From positions 62,001 to 126,000 of the forward strand of contig NZ_JBGFSP010000003.1 in assembly GCF_041227145.1 (NCBI RefSeq): 64,000 nucleotides of DNA, read 5' to 3'. Origin of the DNA: Bacteroides sp. AN502(2024) (GTDB lineage: Bacteria; Bacteroidota; Bacteroidia; Bacteroidales; Bacteroidaceae). A program made the position numbers and the translations under genes. Shown one piece after another: positions 31,201 to 40,900 of this stretch (position 1 is its first letter; each line of letters opens with the position of its first letter). The notes under the pieces were generated by a model, which was given only the letters and a program-made list of their open reading frames with translations, made no database searches and was not told the DNA's origin.

Positions 31201-31440
31201 GGTATATGGGCGGTGTCCCTGATTGAGCAGGGTGGCACCGGGCTTCCCGAAGTTTTCGACCTCATACTGCTCTCCCAACAGTTTCTGTAACTGTACGGGA
31301 TAAGATTGCGTGGTACGGTCGGCCAATCCGCTTCCGTAGGTAATGCTGTTTCCTACACAGGCCACTTTCGTCCGTTTTTGCTGAGCAGACAGTGCCCAAC
31401 AGACGAACAAACAAACCGATAATATCCAAATCTTTTTCAT
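28285..31440 (-). CDS. SGNH esterase - sialate O-acetylesterase - NanM-like mutarotase triple fusion
   Basis: 1051 residues, signal peptide ending LSAQQ. Module 1 (about 22-215) is an SGNH/GDSL esterase: GNSITYGSG, GIND and DAVHP. Module 2 (about 215-700) is a sialate 9-O-acetylesterase: GEVWLCSGQSNMEFM (Ser near 315), GGSPTESW and WYQGESNAHN. Module 3 (about 700-1051) is a Kelch beta-propeller like N-acetylneuraminate epimerase NanM (LLIAGGCNFPGTP, ICAGGMNDRG, YLWGGFA). It would deacetylate sialic acids and speed alpha/beta anomer exchange of the released Neu5Ac in the periplasm. No frameshift or stop is seen at the joints. It lies between the small SGNH gene and the GH2 gene. Confidence 0.88.
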   Translation of the reverse strand: MKKIWILSVCLFVCWALSAQQKRTKVACVGNSITYGSGLADRTTQSYPVQLQKLLGEQYEVENFGKPGATLLNQGHRPYTQQEEYRKALDFAGDIVVIHLGINDTDPRNWPNYRDSFVSDYLNLMDTFRKANPHARIIIARMTPIADRHKRFLSGTRDWHGEIQTAIETVARYAGVQLIDFHEPLYPYPFLLPDAVHPAAEGAAMMAKTVYSAITGDYGGLQVSPLYTDNMVLQRDTPLLIHGIADAGEQVTVRIDRQQWTTKATPDGKWSVKLSPLKGGGPYTLTISSSQRTLKYTHVLAGEVWLCSGQSNMEFMLRQAATGKKEIPQADDEQLRLYDMKARWRTDAVQWDASVLDSLNHLQYYKDTEWAVCTPDNAARFSAIAYYFGRMLRDSLKVPVGLICNAIGGSPTESWVDRNTLEYQFPAILKEWTHNDFIQDWVRGRAALNIRKSEDKLQRHPYEPCYLYEAGIRPLEQYPIKGVIWYQGESNAHNREAHEKLFKLLIGSWRKNWGSEALPFYYVQLSSIARPSWPWFRDSQRRMMNEIPNTGMTVSSDWGDSLDVHPRNKKPVGERLARWALNKTYGMCHVLPSGPLFRQADFREGAVYVTFDYGEGLRSSDGQSLRTFEVAETDGLYYPAVAEVVEGRGGTESGQLKVYSEQVKHPRYVRYGWQPFTRANLVNKEGLPASTFRAEAPEPFIQSIGLQKMKGFPKSEKGIESGVSACYAGILSGKLLIAGGCNFPGTPASEGGKKRYYQGIYVAEMNPDTLLLWKKAGELPVRAAYGVSVSCSDGMICAGGMNDRGALTDVYKIRWDEKKGKVCLETLPDLPYALDNMYGTRVGSQLFITGGNRNGKPSNSFLCLDLNNTEAGWQSLPEFPGASRVQPVCAGLYKNGEACIYLWGGFAASTDGKPATLSTDGYCYSSTSRQWTRVATPTGNNGEAVSLGGGTAIAMNDSLILCTGGVNKDIFLAALQHPEKDYLLHPAEWYQFNDRILVYNIRQNTWQEVARTPQTARAGASLVGWNQTYYNINGELKPGVRTSEISRITVE

Positions 31441-31506
31441 CTATCTCTTTCCGGTATTTATTTCTTTTCGATTTTTGTTTCCTTGACTTTTATCTCCTTC
31501 CAATCT

Positions 31507-32214
31507 TTACTTCTTTCCGATGTAAGGTTTGACAATTTCCACCCATTTCCGATAGCCTTTTCCGAGAAGATGCAGTCCGTCATTCGTATAAGCAGTGTCC
31601 ATCTTTCCGGTTTGCCCGTCTACAAAATGAGCGTACAAATCGATGTAAGTCACTCCCTCTTTTTCTGCCAGACGAACCAATCCCCTATTGATTTCGGGAA
31701 CCACCTGCCAGCGCGAAGTATGCCCTTTGAACATACCGTAATGATCGGTCACCGGAAGAACACTTTGCAGATACAGCTTTGTCTTCGGCGAATCCGCCTT
31801 TATCTTTTGAACAATCAGGCCGATACGGGCTACAATGGTATCGGCGACAGTTCCCCGACTAACGTCATTAATGCCTATCAGAAGAAATATCTTAGCCGGT
31901 TTGCCTTTCAGAATAGCATCCAGCCGGTCATATACCCCCATACAGATATCCCCACTGATTCCGCGGTTCTTGACATGTTTGTTATGAAACAGCTCCGACC
32001 ATTCGGCACCGTTCGTGATACTGTTTCCCAAGAAAATAATGTCATGGGAAGTGACAGGCAGTTCTTCAAACAAGGTGGCACGCTGGTAATAAAACGTAGA
32101 ATATTTGCGTTCCTGCGCACGGCATACCCCTGCCAGAAACAATACGAGCACTACAAAAAAGAACTTCTTACAGCCTATTCCTTTTATGGGCTCATTGACA
32201 TATCTGTTTTTCAT
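31507..32214 (-). CDS. SGNH/GDSL-family esterase
   Basis: 235 residues from the ATG at 32214, preferred over 32259 because AAGGAG lies about 8 bases before it. An N-terminal hydrophobic stretch (KKFFFVVLVLFLAGVCRAQ) gives export. Catalytic blocks are LGNSITNGAEW, GINDVSRG and DGLHLLGKGY (Asp-x-x-His). It is related to module 1 of the following fusion protein. It probably removes acetyl groups from sugars and could assist sialate deacetylation; the substrate is not shown by sequence. The 5' region is made of 21-bp degenerate tandem repeats. Confidence 0.82.
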   Translation of the reverse strand: MKNRYVNEPIKGIGCKKFFFVVLVLFLAGVCRAQERKYSTFYYQRATLFEELPVTSHDIIFLGNSITNGAEWSELFHNKHVKNRGISGDICMGVYDRLDAILKGKPAKIFLLIGINDVSRGTVADTIVARIGLIVQKIKADSPKTKLYLQSVLPVTDHYGMFKGHTSRWQVVPEINRGLVRLAEKEGVTYIDLYAHFVDGQTGKMDTAYTNDGLHLLGKGYRKWVEIVKPYIGKK

Positions 32215-32232
32215 TCTCACAACTCCTTTTTT

Positions 32233-32337
32233 CGTCATTGCACCTCTGTTTTCCATCATAAATATACTTTTTTTCGATTTTACACACTCGTTTTATGGTT
32301 TTCAACACCTTGTTTTCGATTTTGCACGTCTGTTTTA
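32233..32337. repeat. Five 21-bp degenerate tandem units upstream of the SGNH gene
   Basis: Units start at 32233, 32254, 32275, 32296 and 32317, each 21 bp. Units 1, 3, 4 and 5 share the pattern CG-TTTT--AC--CT-GTTTT with variations; unit 2 is strongly diverged. The block begins 19 bp from the SGNH start codon and nearly reaches the GH20 gene at 32380. Confidence 0.6.
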
Positions 32338-32379
32338 CCCCGGCGTAGATCTATAAAAGCATTTTTCACCTATGCTTTG

Positions 32380-34398
32380 CTATTTCAAGGTCTTGTCCGG
32401 TGAATAAACAAGCCCGTCCAATGCTTTCCGACCGTCCGGATCAACAAAAACAGCTGTAAACATCCATTTTACCAACCGGACCTCGGGAGAAGTGAATTTG
32501 CCTACCGGCAATTTCATCAACACTTTATTCCACCCCTTTTGCAGATGAACCTCCAAAGGGGGACGCACTACACAGTTTTCGTTGCCCAAAGCGATTTCAT
32601 TACTTTTAGTCCGGTGGGTGGCTGTCCACACGGGCGGCAATACCTCCTGCTCGTTGATCCAGATACGGCTCCCTTTATAGTCCCATTTCCCTTGCAAAGG
32701 GGGAAGGTCGGCCTCCGAACGGCTGTAATTCTGGAATTCAACCCACAGGCCGGCTGTCTGTTCTTTCAGCGAATAGACATAGGTGTAGGCATAGGCTGTA
32801 TGGTTCTCTTCCGGTTCTTTATAGAATCCGGGAACAAGCGTTCCCCATACGTGCCGCAAGTAAATGCCGGCACCAATGGCAGGACGTACATGGTATGTCT
32901 TTCCTTCATACGTGTAACTATCCCGCAAGGACTCTTCCGGCGGGAAAGCCTTTGCCAAATCTCCTCCATTCGGGAAAGCGTCCGTAATGTTCCATTTCAC
33001 ATTTGTCTGACGGACGTATGCAAAAGGATAACCGGCAAAAGTATGTTCCTTATGCCACAACAGACGATGCTCAAAATCGGCGAAGTTTCTGAACAGCTCC
33101 GACTGTTCATCGGTAGGAAGCAATGTTCCGTTCTTATCAAAATATTCCGTTCCGCCACCTCTCCAGGCACGCTCTGCCACAGCCAACATGTTGGGATAGA
33201 AATTATTCTCAATAATCATCTCCCACTCGGTATGGATCAACCGGTCATTCCAAATAGCCAGAATGGTTCCTGCAAGGTCATCACTTCCCTGTTCCTGATT
33301 ATATATACGGCTGTTGTACAATGCGATGATATCACCGAAGGTATCAAAATGGTTCAGGTAATGGAAACGTGAATCAATGGCGGGAATACCTTCCTGCGCC
33401 TTTCCACGATAACTCCATAGCTGGGTCATGTCTATTTCTCCGGGTTTGTAGTGCCAGCCCGGATTCCAAGAAATCACTTTCTTACCTTTGGAACGTACAT
33501 AGGCCACCATTTCGGGAACAAAACGAGGGTTGGTAAACTTCACTTCATCTGTGCCGATATGCAAATAAGGTACATCAAACGTTTCACAGACTTCATCCAA
33601 CAGGAGTTTTAATATCTTCATCCCTTCAGGGCTTTGCATATCGTGGCGGAAGGTACGTACAAAGGCTGCGCTGTGTCCCGGCATATCTATCTCGGGAATC
33701 AACATCACGTGATGTGCCTTGCAGAATGCGACCAGTTCTTTGGCTTCTTCCAGCGTGTAATATTTGCCGGGCATCCGGGTAGTGTTTGCACTATCGTTCA
33801 ACATCGGGAATATCTTGCTTTCCAGTCGCCAGGACTGGTTTTCGGTCAGATGCCAATGGAAGACGTTGATTTTGAACTTAGCAAGTACGGCTATTTCACG
33901 CTTGAGCTCTTCGAGTGAAATGTAACTCCGCCCTACGTCCTGCATAAATCCGCGAATACGGAAAGCCGGCCAGTCGACGATTTCAGCTCCCCGAATCTGC
34001 ATTTTTGAGTTCCTTTTCTCCGCCAGTTGCCTTAACGTCTGCAGGGCCCAATAAACACCACGTTGGGTAACGGCCTCAACGGTGATCCGCTTTTTTGTCA
34101 CACTCAGCCGATAGGCTTCCTCCTGATTCATCGGTATTCCGAGGAGAGAAGGCAGCAGTTTCACGTCAATGCTGCCGGTTGCCTTCGGCGAGACAGTCCC
34201 TCCCATTTCAGAAACAAAAGCTTCCCACTCCTGCTGAAGCACAGGAGTGGAAAGCCGCACATTATTCACTTGAAACCAAGTATGAGAAGGGGTAAACTTT
34301 TGTGGTTGGGGGAGCAGGTGGCAATCACCTGCTTTTACCACAGAAATTGTGCATAAGTTAATTGTCAAAGATATGAATAATATGAATTTGTTTTTCAT
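32380..34398 (-). CDS. GH20 beta-N-acetylhexosaminidase
   Basis: 672 residues, signal peptide ending VVKAGDC. GH20b domain about 25-130, catalytic barrel about 135-430. The Asp-Glu pair is in HIGTDEVKFTNPRF and the SWNPGWHYKPGE loop supplies the active-site Trp. The C-terminal ~200 residues are beta-rich (a PA14/discoidin-like fold is possible), ending LVYSPDKTLK. This GH20 is more diverged than the other two and has shorter inserts. It follows the sialidase by 22 bp and probably trims beta-HexNAc exposed after desialylation. Confidence 0.9.
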   Translation of the reverse strand: MKNKFILFISLTINLCTISVVKAGDCHLLPQPQKFTPSHTWFQVNNVRLSTPVLQQEWEAFVSEMGGTVSPKATGSIDVKLLPSLLGIPMNQEEAYRLSVTKKRITVEAVTQRGVYWALQTLRQLAEKRNSKMQIRGAEIVDWPAFRIRGFMQDVGRSYISLEELKREIAVLAKFKINVFHWHLTENQSWRLESKIFPMLNDSANTTRMPGKYYTLEEAKELVAFCKAHHVMLIPEIDMPGHSAAFVRTFRHDMQSPEGMKILKLLLDEVCETFDVPYLHIGTDEVKFTNPRFVPEMVAYVRSKGKKVISWNPGWHYKPGEIDMTQLWSYRGKAQEGIPAIDSRFHYLNHFDTFGDIIALYNSRIYNQEQGSDDLAGTILAIWNDRLIHTEWEMIIENNFYPNMLAVAERAWRGGGTEYFDKNGTLLPTDEQSELFRNFADFEHRLLWHKEHTFAGYPFAYVRQTNVKWNITDAFPNGGDLAKAFPPEESLRDSYTYEGKTYHVRPAIGAGIYLRHVWGTLVPGFYKEPEENHTAYAYTYVYSLKEQTAGLWVEFQNYSRSEADLPPLQGKWDYKGSRIWINEQEVLPPVWTATHRTKSNEIALGNENCVVRPPLEVHLQKGWNKVLMKLPVGKFTSPEVRLVKWMFTAVFVDPDGRKALDGLVYSPDKTLK

Positions 34399-34421
34399 GA
34401 TTACAGGTCGTGTGTATCACT

Positions 34422-36053
34422 TTATTTGATTATATCCTTCAACCGGATAGCCTGGAAAGTCATGTGGGCTACACTGCTTTCATACAGTATACCAACCGTC
34501 TCTTTGTCAATCATCGTCAGACAAGAATATCCCCATCCGTCACCTTCGTCCAACATCACCTGATGTTCGGGCAGCCAGGTGATACCACCGTCCAGACTTG
34601 CTTTGATGGTGATGTGGTGACGACCTTTCACCGTATTCGGGTTGGAGAATAAAAGAATATCCTTGTTCAACACATTCTCTTTCGCTTTTACGCTAATCAA
34701 ACTTGCCATACAAACCGGCTCCTGCAAAGCTTTGCGGGAAGAAGAGTGTTCTGTCCAGGTCTTGCCCAAATCCTTGGTGATAGCAACAGCACGACTGCCG
34801 CCACGGTTATCTCTCATGTTCAGCATCAATACGCCCGGTTCTACTTCCGCTACCTGGGCTTCTGTTGTATTGGTACGTGCGTAATTATGGATTTTCCATG
34901 TTTCGCCACGGTCTTTGCTATACATGATTCCCGCATTCGGAACACGGGTAGAATCGATAAACTGAATCGGGAATACCAGTGTACCGTCTTGCATGGTGAT
35001 GCCGCGTCCCGGCCCTTGCAGCAGGAAATACCAGGAAGGATCTTTCACCTGTTCTGTGATATTAATAGGCTTCGACCATGTTTTACCGTCGTCCGTACTC
35101 TTGGACATTACTAACTGGGCCGTATGATTCATATCCATTCCCGGATAAGAACTCCACCAGGCACGCTGATTCCCCATCCCATGTGTCCAAGCTGCTACCA
35201 CCCACACTGTATTGGTCTGGGTATCCACCAGAATCGAAGGGTCGCCGACACCATTCTGCGCAGCAGGGAGATCGCCCGTTTCACCGAAAGCCAAGGGCAA
35301 ACGCATCTTCTCCCAGGTTTTACCACCGTCTACGCTGCGGCTCAAACCTACGTCTACATGTTCCTGCAAATCGGCACTGTTATTATAACGTACATCATAT
35401 ACGCCCAGCAACGTCCCCTTATTGGTCGTTGCCAGTCCCGGAATACGGAAGGCTGCCGAACCGTCGTCACCGGCATGACGTACACCCACTCCTACCCTAT
35501 GAGCTATATTTTCCGGGGAAACTGTATGCACAAGGGCTGCTTTACCATCCATCTTGACTGTTACAACATCAGCCGAAATCTTATCGAGCAAAGAAGCATC
35601 CGGCTTCATTTGCAAACTAATCCAGAAATAATTGATTCCGGGGAAAAGTCTCTGGTCGGCTTTCAAGGTGACTTCCCGCTTCGGATGATCCACTTGCGAC
35701 TTATGAATCGAATAGGAAAGATTCGCCGACAATGTCTTTCCCGGTGTATGACTGGAAATGTAAAATACGGGAGCGAAGAGATTCTTACCGTAGTTTTGAC
35801 GGGCTTCCGTCCCACTATAATATAACTTAACGGACTGTATATCCGCCAAATTCACCTCCTTGCCAAAATTTAAAATCACTTCATCCAAAGTACGACTCTC
35901 TTTGGCGTTCAAACGCAACATAAACAACACATTGTCTTGTCGTTCAATCAAAACAGGGATCTGAGTTTCACGCACAAATACAGTATCCGATGCCATTGAC
36001 TGCAAAAATCCGCAGAAAGAAAAGATGATTACTAGAAATAGATTCTTCTTCAT
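34422..36053 (-). CDS. nanH: GH33 exo-alpha-sialidase
   Basis: 543 residues, signal peptide MKKNLFLVIIFSFCGFLQS ending MASD. An N-terminal carbohydrate-binding sandwich (about 25-190) is followed by the six-bladed propeller. The Arg-triad start is FRIP (FRIPGL near 203), and the catalytic Asp is probably in VYDVRYN. Five Asp-boxes are visible: SVDGGKTW, STDDGKTW, SKDRGETW, TKDLGKTW and SLDGGITW. It releases terminal sialic acid outside the cytoplasm. It is the first gene of the enzyme operon, with its own promoter downstream of a strong terminator. Confidence 0.95.
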   Translation of the reverse strand: MKKNLFLVIIFSFCGFLQSMASDTVFVRETQIPVLIERQDNVLFMLRLNAKESRTLDEVILNFGKEVNLADIQSVKLYYSGTEARQNYGKNLFAPVFYISSHTPGKTLSANLSYSIHKSQVDHPKREVTLKADQRLFPGINYFWISLQMKPDASLLDKISADVVTVKMDGKAALVHTVSPENIAHRVGVGVRHAGDDGSAAFRIPGLATTNKGTLLGVYDVRYNNSADLQEHVDVGLSRSVDGGKTWEKMRLPLAFGETGDLPAAQNGVGDPSILVDTQTNTVWVVAAWTHGMGNQRAWWSSYPGMDMNHTAQLVMSKSTDDGKTWSKPINITEQVKDPSWYFLLQGPGRGITMQDGTLVFPIQFIDSTRVPNAGIMYSKDRGETWKIHNYARTNTTEAQVAEVEPGVLMLNMRDNRGGSRAVAITKDLGKTWTEHSSSRKALQEPVCMASLISVKAKENVLNKDILLFSNPNTVKGRHHITIKASLDGGITWLPEHQVMLDEGDGWGYSCLTMIDKETVGILYESSVAHMTFQAIRLKDIIK

Positions 36054-36078
36054 GGTATTATTTAAATGTTTTAGGCCA

Positions 36079-36134
36079 CAAATATATAAAAAATATAATA
36101 AATGACCGTCATATTAATAAAACAATTTATTATA
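36079..36134 (-). promoter_or_regulatory. Sialidase operon promoter with AT-rich operator candidate
   Basis: Minus-strand TATATTTG (36079-36086) is a -7 box 26 bp before the sialidase start. No TTTG is found at the -33 distance, as is common for regulated promoters. An AT-rich palindromic stretch (TTAATAAAACAATTTATTA, 36114-36132) sits 28-46 bp upstream of the box. It resembles sequences before the SusC, nanQ and ROK genes. Confidence 0.5.
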
Positions 36135-36160
36135 AAAAGCTGAATTTATAAAACCAAGAA

Positions 36161-36265
36161 AGAGAGGCTGTCTAACAAGCCATATCTTAACAATTTCACC
36201 CCTGCCAAAACATATTCTGGCAGGGGTGATTTTCTATTTCTGAGACTTGTTAAACAGCCCCTCTC
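36161..36265. terminator. Two-tier hairpin terminator between SusD and sialidase
   Basis: Outer arms 36161-36179 and 36246-36265 (GAGGCTGT / ACAGCCCCTC) surround a perfect 11-bp inner hairpin (36196-36206 and 36219-36229, CCCCTGCC core). It lies between the SusD stop at 36300 and the sialidase promoter, so it should end the SusC/SusD transcript. It is related to the element at 20978-21078. Confidence 0.75.
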
Positions 36266-36299
36266 CTTATTTTTCAGTTATGCGACTAACTAAAAAACA

Positions 36300-37874
36300 T
36301 CAATCGCGATAGCCTTCGGTCTGTTCCAACTCATCGTTATTAGTCAGTGTATTCGCATCAATCGGCCATAACAACCGCTTTTCATTGGCTGTAGAATATT
36401 TGGACGTATAGCCTAACGTGCGCAGATCGTACCAGCGTTTTCCTTCATACATAAATTCACGCAAACGTTCTTTCAGAATTGCTTCAATAGGGTCATCATC
36501 ACCTGCCATAAACGGATTGTCGGAATAAAAATCACCGCCTTTTTCATTCGGATAGGCCACCGTTGCTTTATTTGCCTCGAAATAAGTTTCACCGTAGGCA
36601 CGCTTACGGACTGTATTAATTTCCGTAGTGATATCTTCGCCTAACAAAGCTTTGGCTTCTGCCAAAAGCAGTAGGCAATCGGCATACCGATAAATAGGAT
36701 AATCGTCTATCCATGCACGCTCTGAGCTACCGGGCAACATCGTACCTTGGAATTTATAAGGAATACAAGCCTTATATACCAGGTCTTCCCCATTTTTCGT
36801 ATAAACAGCTTTCACCGAACCGGCTTTACGAGTATCCCCCTCACGGAATACTTTATAAAAGAAATCTCCCTTAATCTGAAGTCTTATCAAACCATTCATT
36901 TCAGCCTCTTTCGTATGAGCATACGAAACTCCATTCTCATCAAAATAATTGCCGGAAGTCATGTAAGCCTGCTGAGGAACAAGATTATTTCTATAATTGG
37001 TATTTCCCCACAGATTATACTCATCACGTCCGTTATGAATGGTGAAGATTATTTCTTTATTTTTCTTGTTGGCAAAAGCGAAAACATCAGTAAAGTGGTC
37101 TTCCAGACCGATACCCGGACAATTGTTCACTTCCTGCAAAGCCCCTTTAGCAATGCGGTAGTCGGCATCACCGCCACCCATTTGCTTGCCACTCCACAAG
37201 TATACTTCACCTTTCAGCATTTTTGTAGCTCCCAACGACCAATAATGTTTTCCGAACTTATAGGAATAATCGCCCTTAAATGCCGCCTCAGACGCAGCAA
37301 TGTCTTCTTTGATACGGGCCATCACGTCCTTTGCCGGAGAAGCAGCCTTCTGTATATTTGCCAAATCAATGGTCGAGCCACTGGTGTAAGTCAAATGCAG
37401 AATGACATCTCCCCATGAGCGGAGCAAGTGAAAGTAAAGGAAAGCACGCATTCCATAAGCTTCTCCCAAATAATAGTTCTTGGTGGCTTCGGCCAGCAAT
37501 CCGGTTTCTTCCGTTTTGGCAATCATCAGGTTTATCTGATTGATAACTCCATACAAATTGGCAAAATTGCTGAGTCCTACGTTTTCCCTGTTCAGCGAAT
37601 TAGCGGGGAAGATTTCCATGCCCTGAGTTGCCTCACCACCGAACGGTGTATCACCATAGATATCGGCACGAGGCTCACCCAATATGAAAAAATTGTAAGA
37701 ACGCTCTCTGAGTTGTGCATGCAAACCTACATTGAAAGCACTGAAGTGCGTGTCGCTCTTCCAATAGTTGGCATCGGTTATTGTACTTTCCGACTCCAGA
37801 TCCAAAGAGTTACATCCTGTCAGGAAAGGCAGCAAAGCTGCGCTTGCCCATAAATATTTGAATATATTTTTCAT
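36300..37874 (-). CDS. SusD/RagB-like lipoprotein of the sialoglycan locus (pair 1)
   Basis: 524 residues, signal MKNIFKYLWASAALLPFLTGC. RagB/SusD fold with TPR-like helices: YLGEAYGMRAFLYFHLLRSWGDV (near 145) and the C-terminal KERLREFMYEGKRWYDLRTLG. It would bind sialylated or partially trimmed glycans at the surface, analogous to NanU of B. fragilis. It starts 29 bp after its SusC. Which of the two SusD proteins here corresponds to NanU cannot be decided by eye. Confidence 0.9.
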   Translation of the reverse strand: MKNIFKYLWASAALLPFLTGCNSLDLESESTITDANYWKSDTHFSAFNVGLHAQLRERSYNFFILGEPRADIYGDTPFGGEATQGMEIFPANSLNRENVGLSNFANLYGVINQINLMIAKTEETGLLAEATKNYYLGEAYGMRAFLYFHLLRSWGDVILHLTYTSGSTIDLANIQKAASPAKDVMARIKEDIAASEAAFKGDYSYKFGKHYWSLGATKMLKGEVYLWSGKQMGGGDADYRIAKGALQEVNNCPGIGLEDHFTDVFAFANKKNKEIIFTIHNGRDEYNLWGNTNYRNNLVPQQAYMTSGNYFDENGVSYAHTKEAEMNGLIRLQIKGDFFYKVFREGDTRKAGSVKAVYTKNGEDLVYKACIPYKFQGTMLPGSSERAWIDDYPIYRYADCLLLLAEAKALLGEDITTEINTVRKRAYGETYFEANKATVAYPNEKGGDFYSDNPFMAGDDDPIEAILKERLREFMYEGKRWYDLRTLGYTSKYSTANEKRLLWPIDANTLTNNDELEQTEGYRD

Positions 37875-37903
37875 AATTCTATTCCTTTTTAAGTCCTTTT
37901 AAA

Positions 37904-40900
37904 TTAGAATGTTAGAGATAAACCGAACAAGAGTGTTCTTGGAGTAGGATAACGCCCATTGTCGATACCGCGAGCGTATGTGGTCGATACGGCAGGCTCA
38001 GGAGATACACCGCTATATCCGGTTACATAGAATAAGTTCTGACCTGTCATATATACAGATGCCTCTGACAGATGTGCCTTACTGATAAGTGATTTGGGCA
38101 ACTGATAGCTTAGTGTGATTTCACGCAATGCCAGATAATCCCCTTTTTCGTAATAACGAGAACTATTATTGTCGGCAGCCGTTGAAGCATTATTAGAACG
38201 AGTGATATTCTTTTTACTCAACTGGTCAGCATAGTAGAATTTTGTCAGATCTGAATTCGGATTTGCTTCGCTCCACATATCTTTTACATCCGTAATGATG
38301 TTGAATTGTCCCTGATATTGTCCTAAAGAACGCGCCTTCAAGTCGTTATACAACGTATGTCCCAAAGCATAGTCGAAACGAGCATACAACGACAAGCCTT
38401 TATATCCGAAAGTAGTGGAAAAACCACCGGTAATGTTCGGGAAGATATTACCCATGATAGAACGGTCGTAACCATTGATTATGTTATCGCCATTGATGTC
38501 TTCCCAGCATGCATCACCCGGTTCAATAGGCTGCCATCCGGCAGATTCTTTGTATTTCTTACCGGTAACAGGATTGATCTGATCAGCTAATCCCGGACCA
38601 TACAAGTTAGCCACTTCGTCAATCCGAAGATTAGCATGTTCTTTTACATCGTCCCAGTCTCTAAACACGTGCAACTGCTTGTAGCCTACCAGCTCGCCCA
38701 GTTTACCACCTTCTTGGCGACCGGCGATCCATTTTTTGGGGAATTCGCCATTAGCATCTACTTTGCCGGCAGCCACTTCATAACCACCCACGCGATTGTT
38801 CTCAACTCCGTTATAAGGCAATGCTATGATTTTATTGGCAACTGAAGTGATATTAGCACTCATGTCCCAAGTGAAACCACCTTTATTGATAATGTTTGCT
38901 TTCACTTCTGCTTCAAAACCGGAGTTACGCAATGTACCCATATTAGTAACAATATCCGAGAATCCGGTATATCCGGGCAACGCCTGCTTAGTCAGCAAAT
39001 CTTTTGTACGACGACTGTAGAAGTCGAGAATAAAAGAAAGTCTGTTCTGTAGGAATCCGATATCCAATCCCACCTCAAAGGTCTGGCTCTGCTCCCAGCG
39101 CAAGTTGGTATTGAGCAATTTCGAATTATAAAGAGCCGTTGCCCCGGCATAAGTTTTAGCTTCTACCTGTGCATATTCTCCATAGACTTCAAAGTTTTTG
39201 ATACCATTAACATTACCGTTCACACCGTAACTGAGACGCGGTTTCAAATTGGAAATGACATCGGACACTTTGGATTCTTTCCAGAAATCTTCTTCCATGA
39301 TATTCCACCCTACAGATATTCCCGGGAAGAATCCCCAACGATTGTCTTTCAAACGAGAAATTCCGTCATAACGAGCCGTGAAAGACAACAGATATTTCAT
39401 GTTGTAGTTATAATTAACACGACCGAAACCGGAAAGAATACGATAAGCCGTTTTCTCCGTACGAGTGAAAGTCCTTTCAGAACCGACATTCAAGGTTGCG
39501 ACATCGTCTGTAGGAGAACCTTGAGTTTTAGCTTCCATATCAAACTGATTGTACGTATAATACTCTCCGCCAATCATTGCATCCAAGTTATGCTTTTCGG
39601 CAAATGTCTTGGTATATGTCAATGAAGCATTAAGCTGAATCTGATTGTACTTTTGAATCCAAGCTTCCGCATTGCGAGTTGTATTGGGAGTAGAAGATGT
39701 CTGCGTTTGATATGCCTTGTCAAATTTCTCTCTCTGATACTGATAGTTCAATAAAGAAGCATTTCCATTCAACACCAGTTCCTTTGGAAGAATATCCAAC
39801 GTGAAACCCATGTTATAAGTAGTACGTCCTGTACTGTTCTTTTGTGTCAGACGGTCGCGGTAGTAAGCAGGGTTGCCATCTCCGGTACCTCCTCCCGATG
39901 CAGGAGAACCGTCTTCCATCCAAGGATTCCATGTAGGACGCTGTGAACGTGTACGATAGAAGAACTCATACGTACCAATCCACAACTCCGGTCTCGTTGA
40001 CCATACATAAGATACTCCAGCTTTCACATTCAGGAAAGGAAATATCTTATATGTTCCATTGAACGAACCGCTGAAACGTTTAAAACCCGTTCCTTTAATC
40101 ATACCGTCTTCATTATAGTATCCCAGACTACTTGCAAAGGTGCTTTTCTCATTACCGCCTGTAATATTCATGTAATGGTCCTGCGTAATGGCACTGTTGC
40201 TAAACACCTCCTCGTCCAACTGTCCACTATAATCTCTAAACAACAGTTGCTTTCCCTCATAATAAGGGTCGTTCATTACAGACCACCCTTCATCTTTAAG
40301 ATGAGCTGTTTCATCTGTCAGATAACGGATATCGTATAATGCATTACCCACACCATATCCTGCCTGTGCATCTACATCGGTTAATTTAAAGCCTCCCTCT
40401 CTTGCCTGGTTGCTGCGAAGCATACCCAGACGATTGTAATAGATATAGTCTTCCGCATTTACAAAATCATATCCTTTACGGGTAAAGTTCTTACCAATCT
40501 TGAACTTGTAATTGACAGACGTTTTTCCTTCCTTTCCACTTTTCGTTTCAATCAGGATAACACCACCGTTCGCACGAGCTCCGTAAATAGCCGTAGAAGC
40601 CGCATCTTTCAGAATTTGAATCGATTCGATATCAGAAGGGTTGACATCCGACATACTGTTACGTACGATACCATCCACAACAACCAAAGCATTGCTGTTA
40701 TCACCAGTGATAGTCGCTCCACCACGTAATGTAATATCCGGATTTGTACCCGGCTGACCGGTAGTATTTACCACCCGAAGTCCTGTCACTGACCCCTGCA
40801 AAGACTGGCCGGCGTTACTAAATGCCGCATTCTTCAACACGGTATTGTCTAGCTTTGAAATTGCAGTCGTCAACGTGGCACGTTTCTGAGAGCCACCATA

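Noticed and set aside
21370..35825. Long open frames on the plus strand opposite the glycosidase and sialidase genes (100-300 codons)
   Set aside because: They are antisense to genes with complete catalytic motifs, have no signals or recognisable domains, and reflect codon bias of the real genes.
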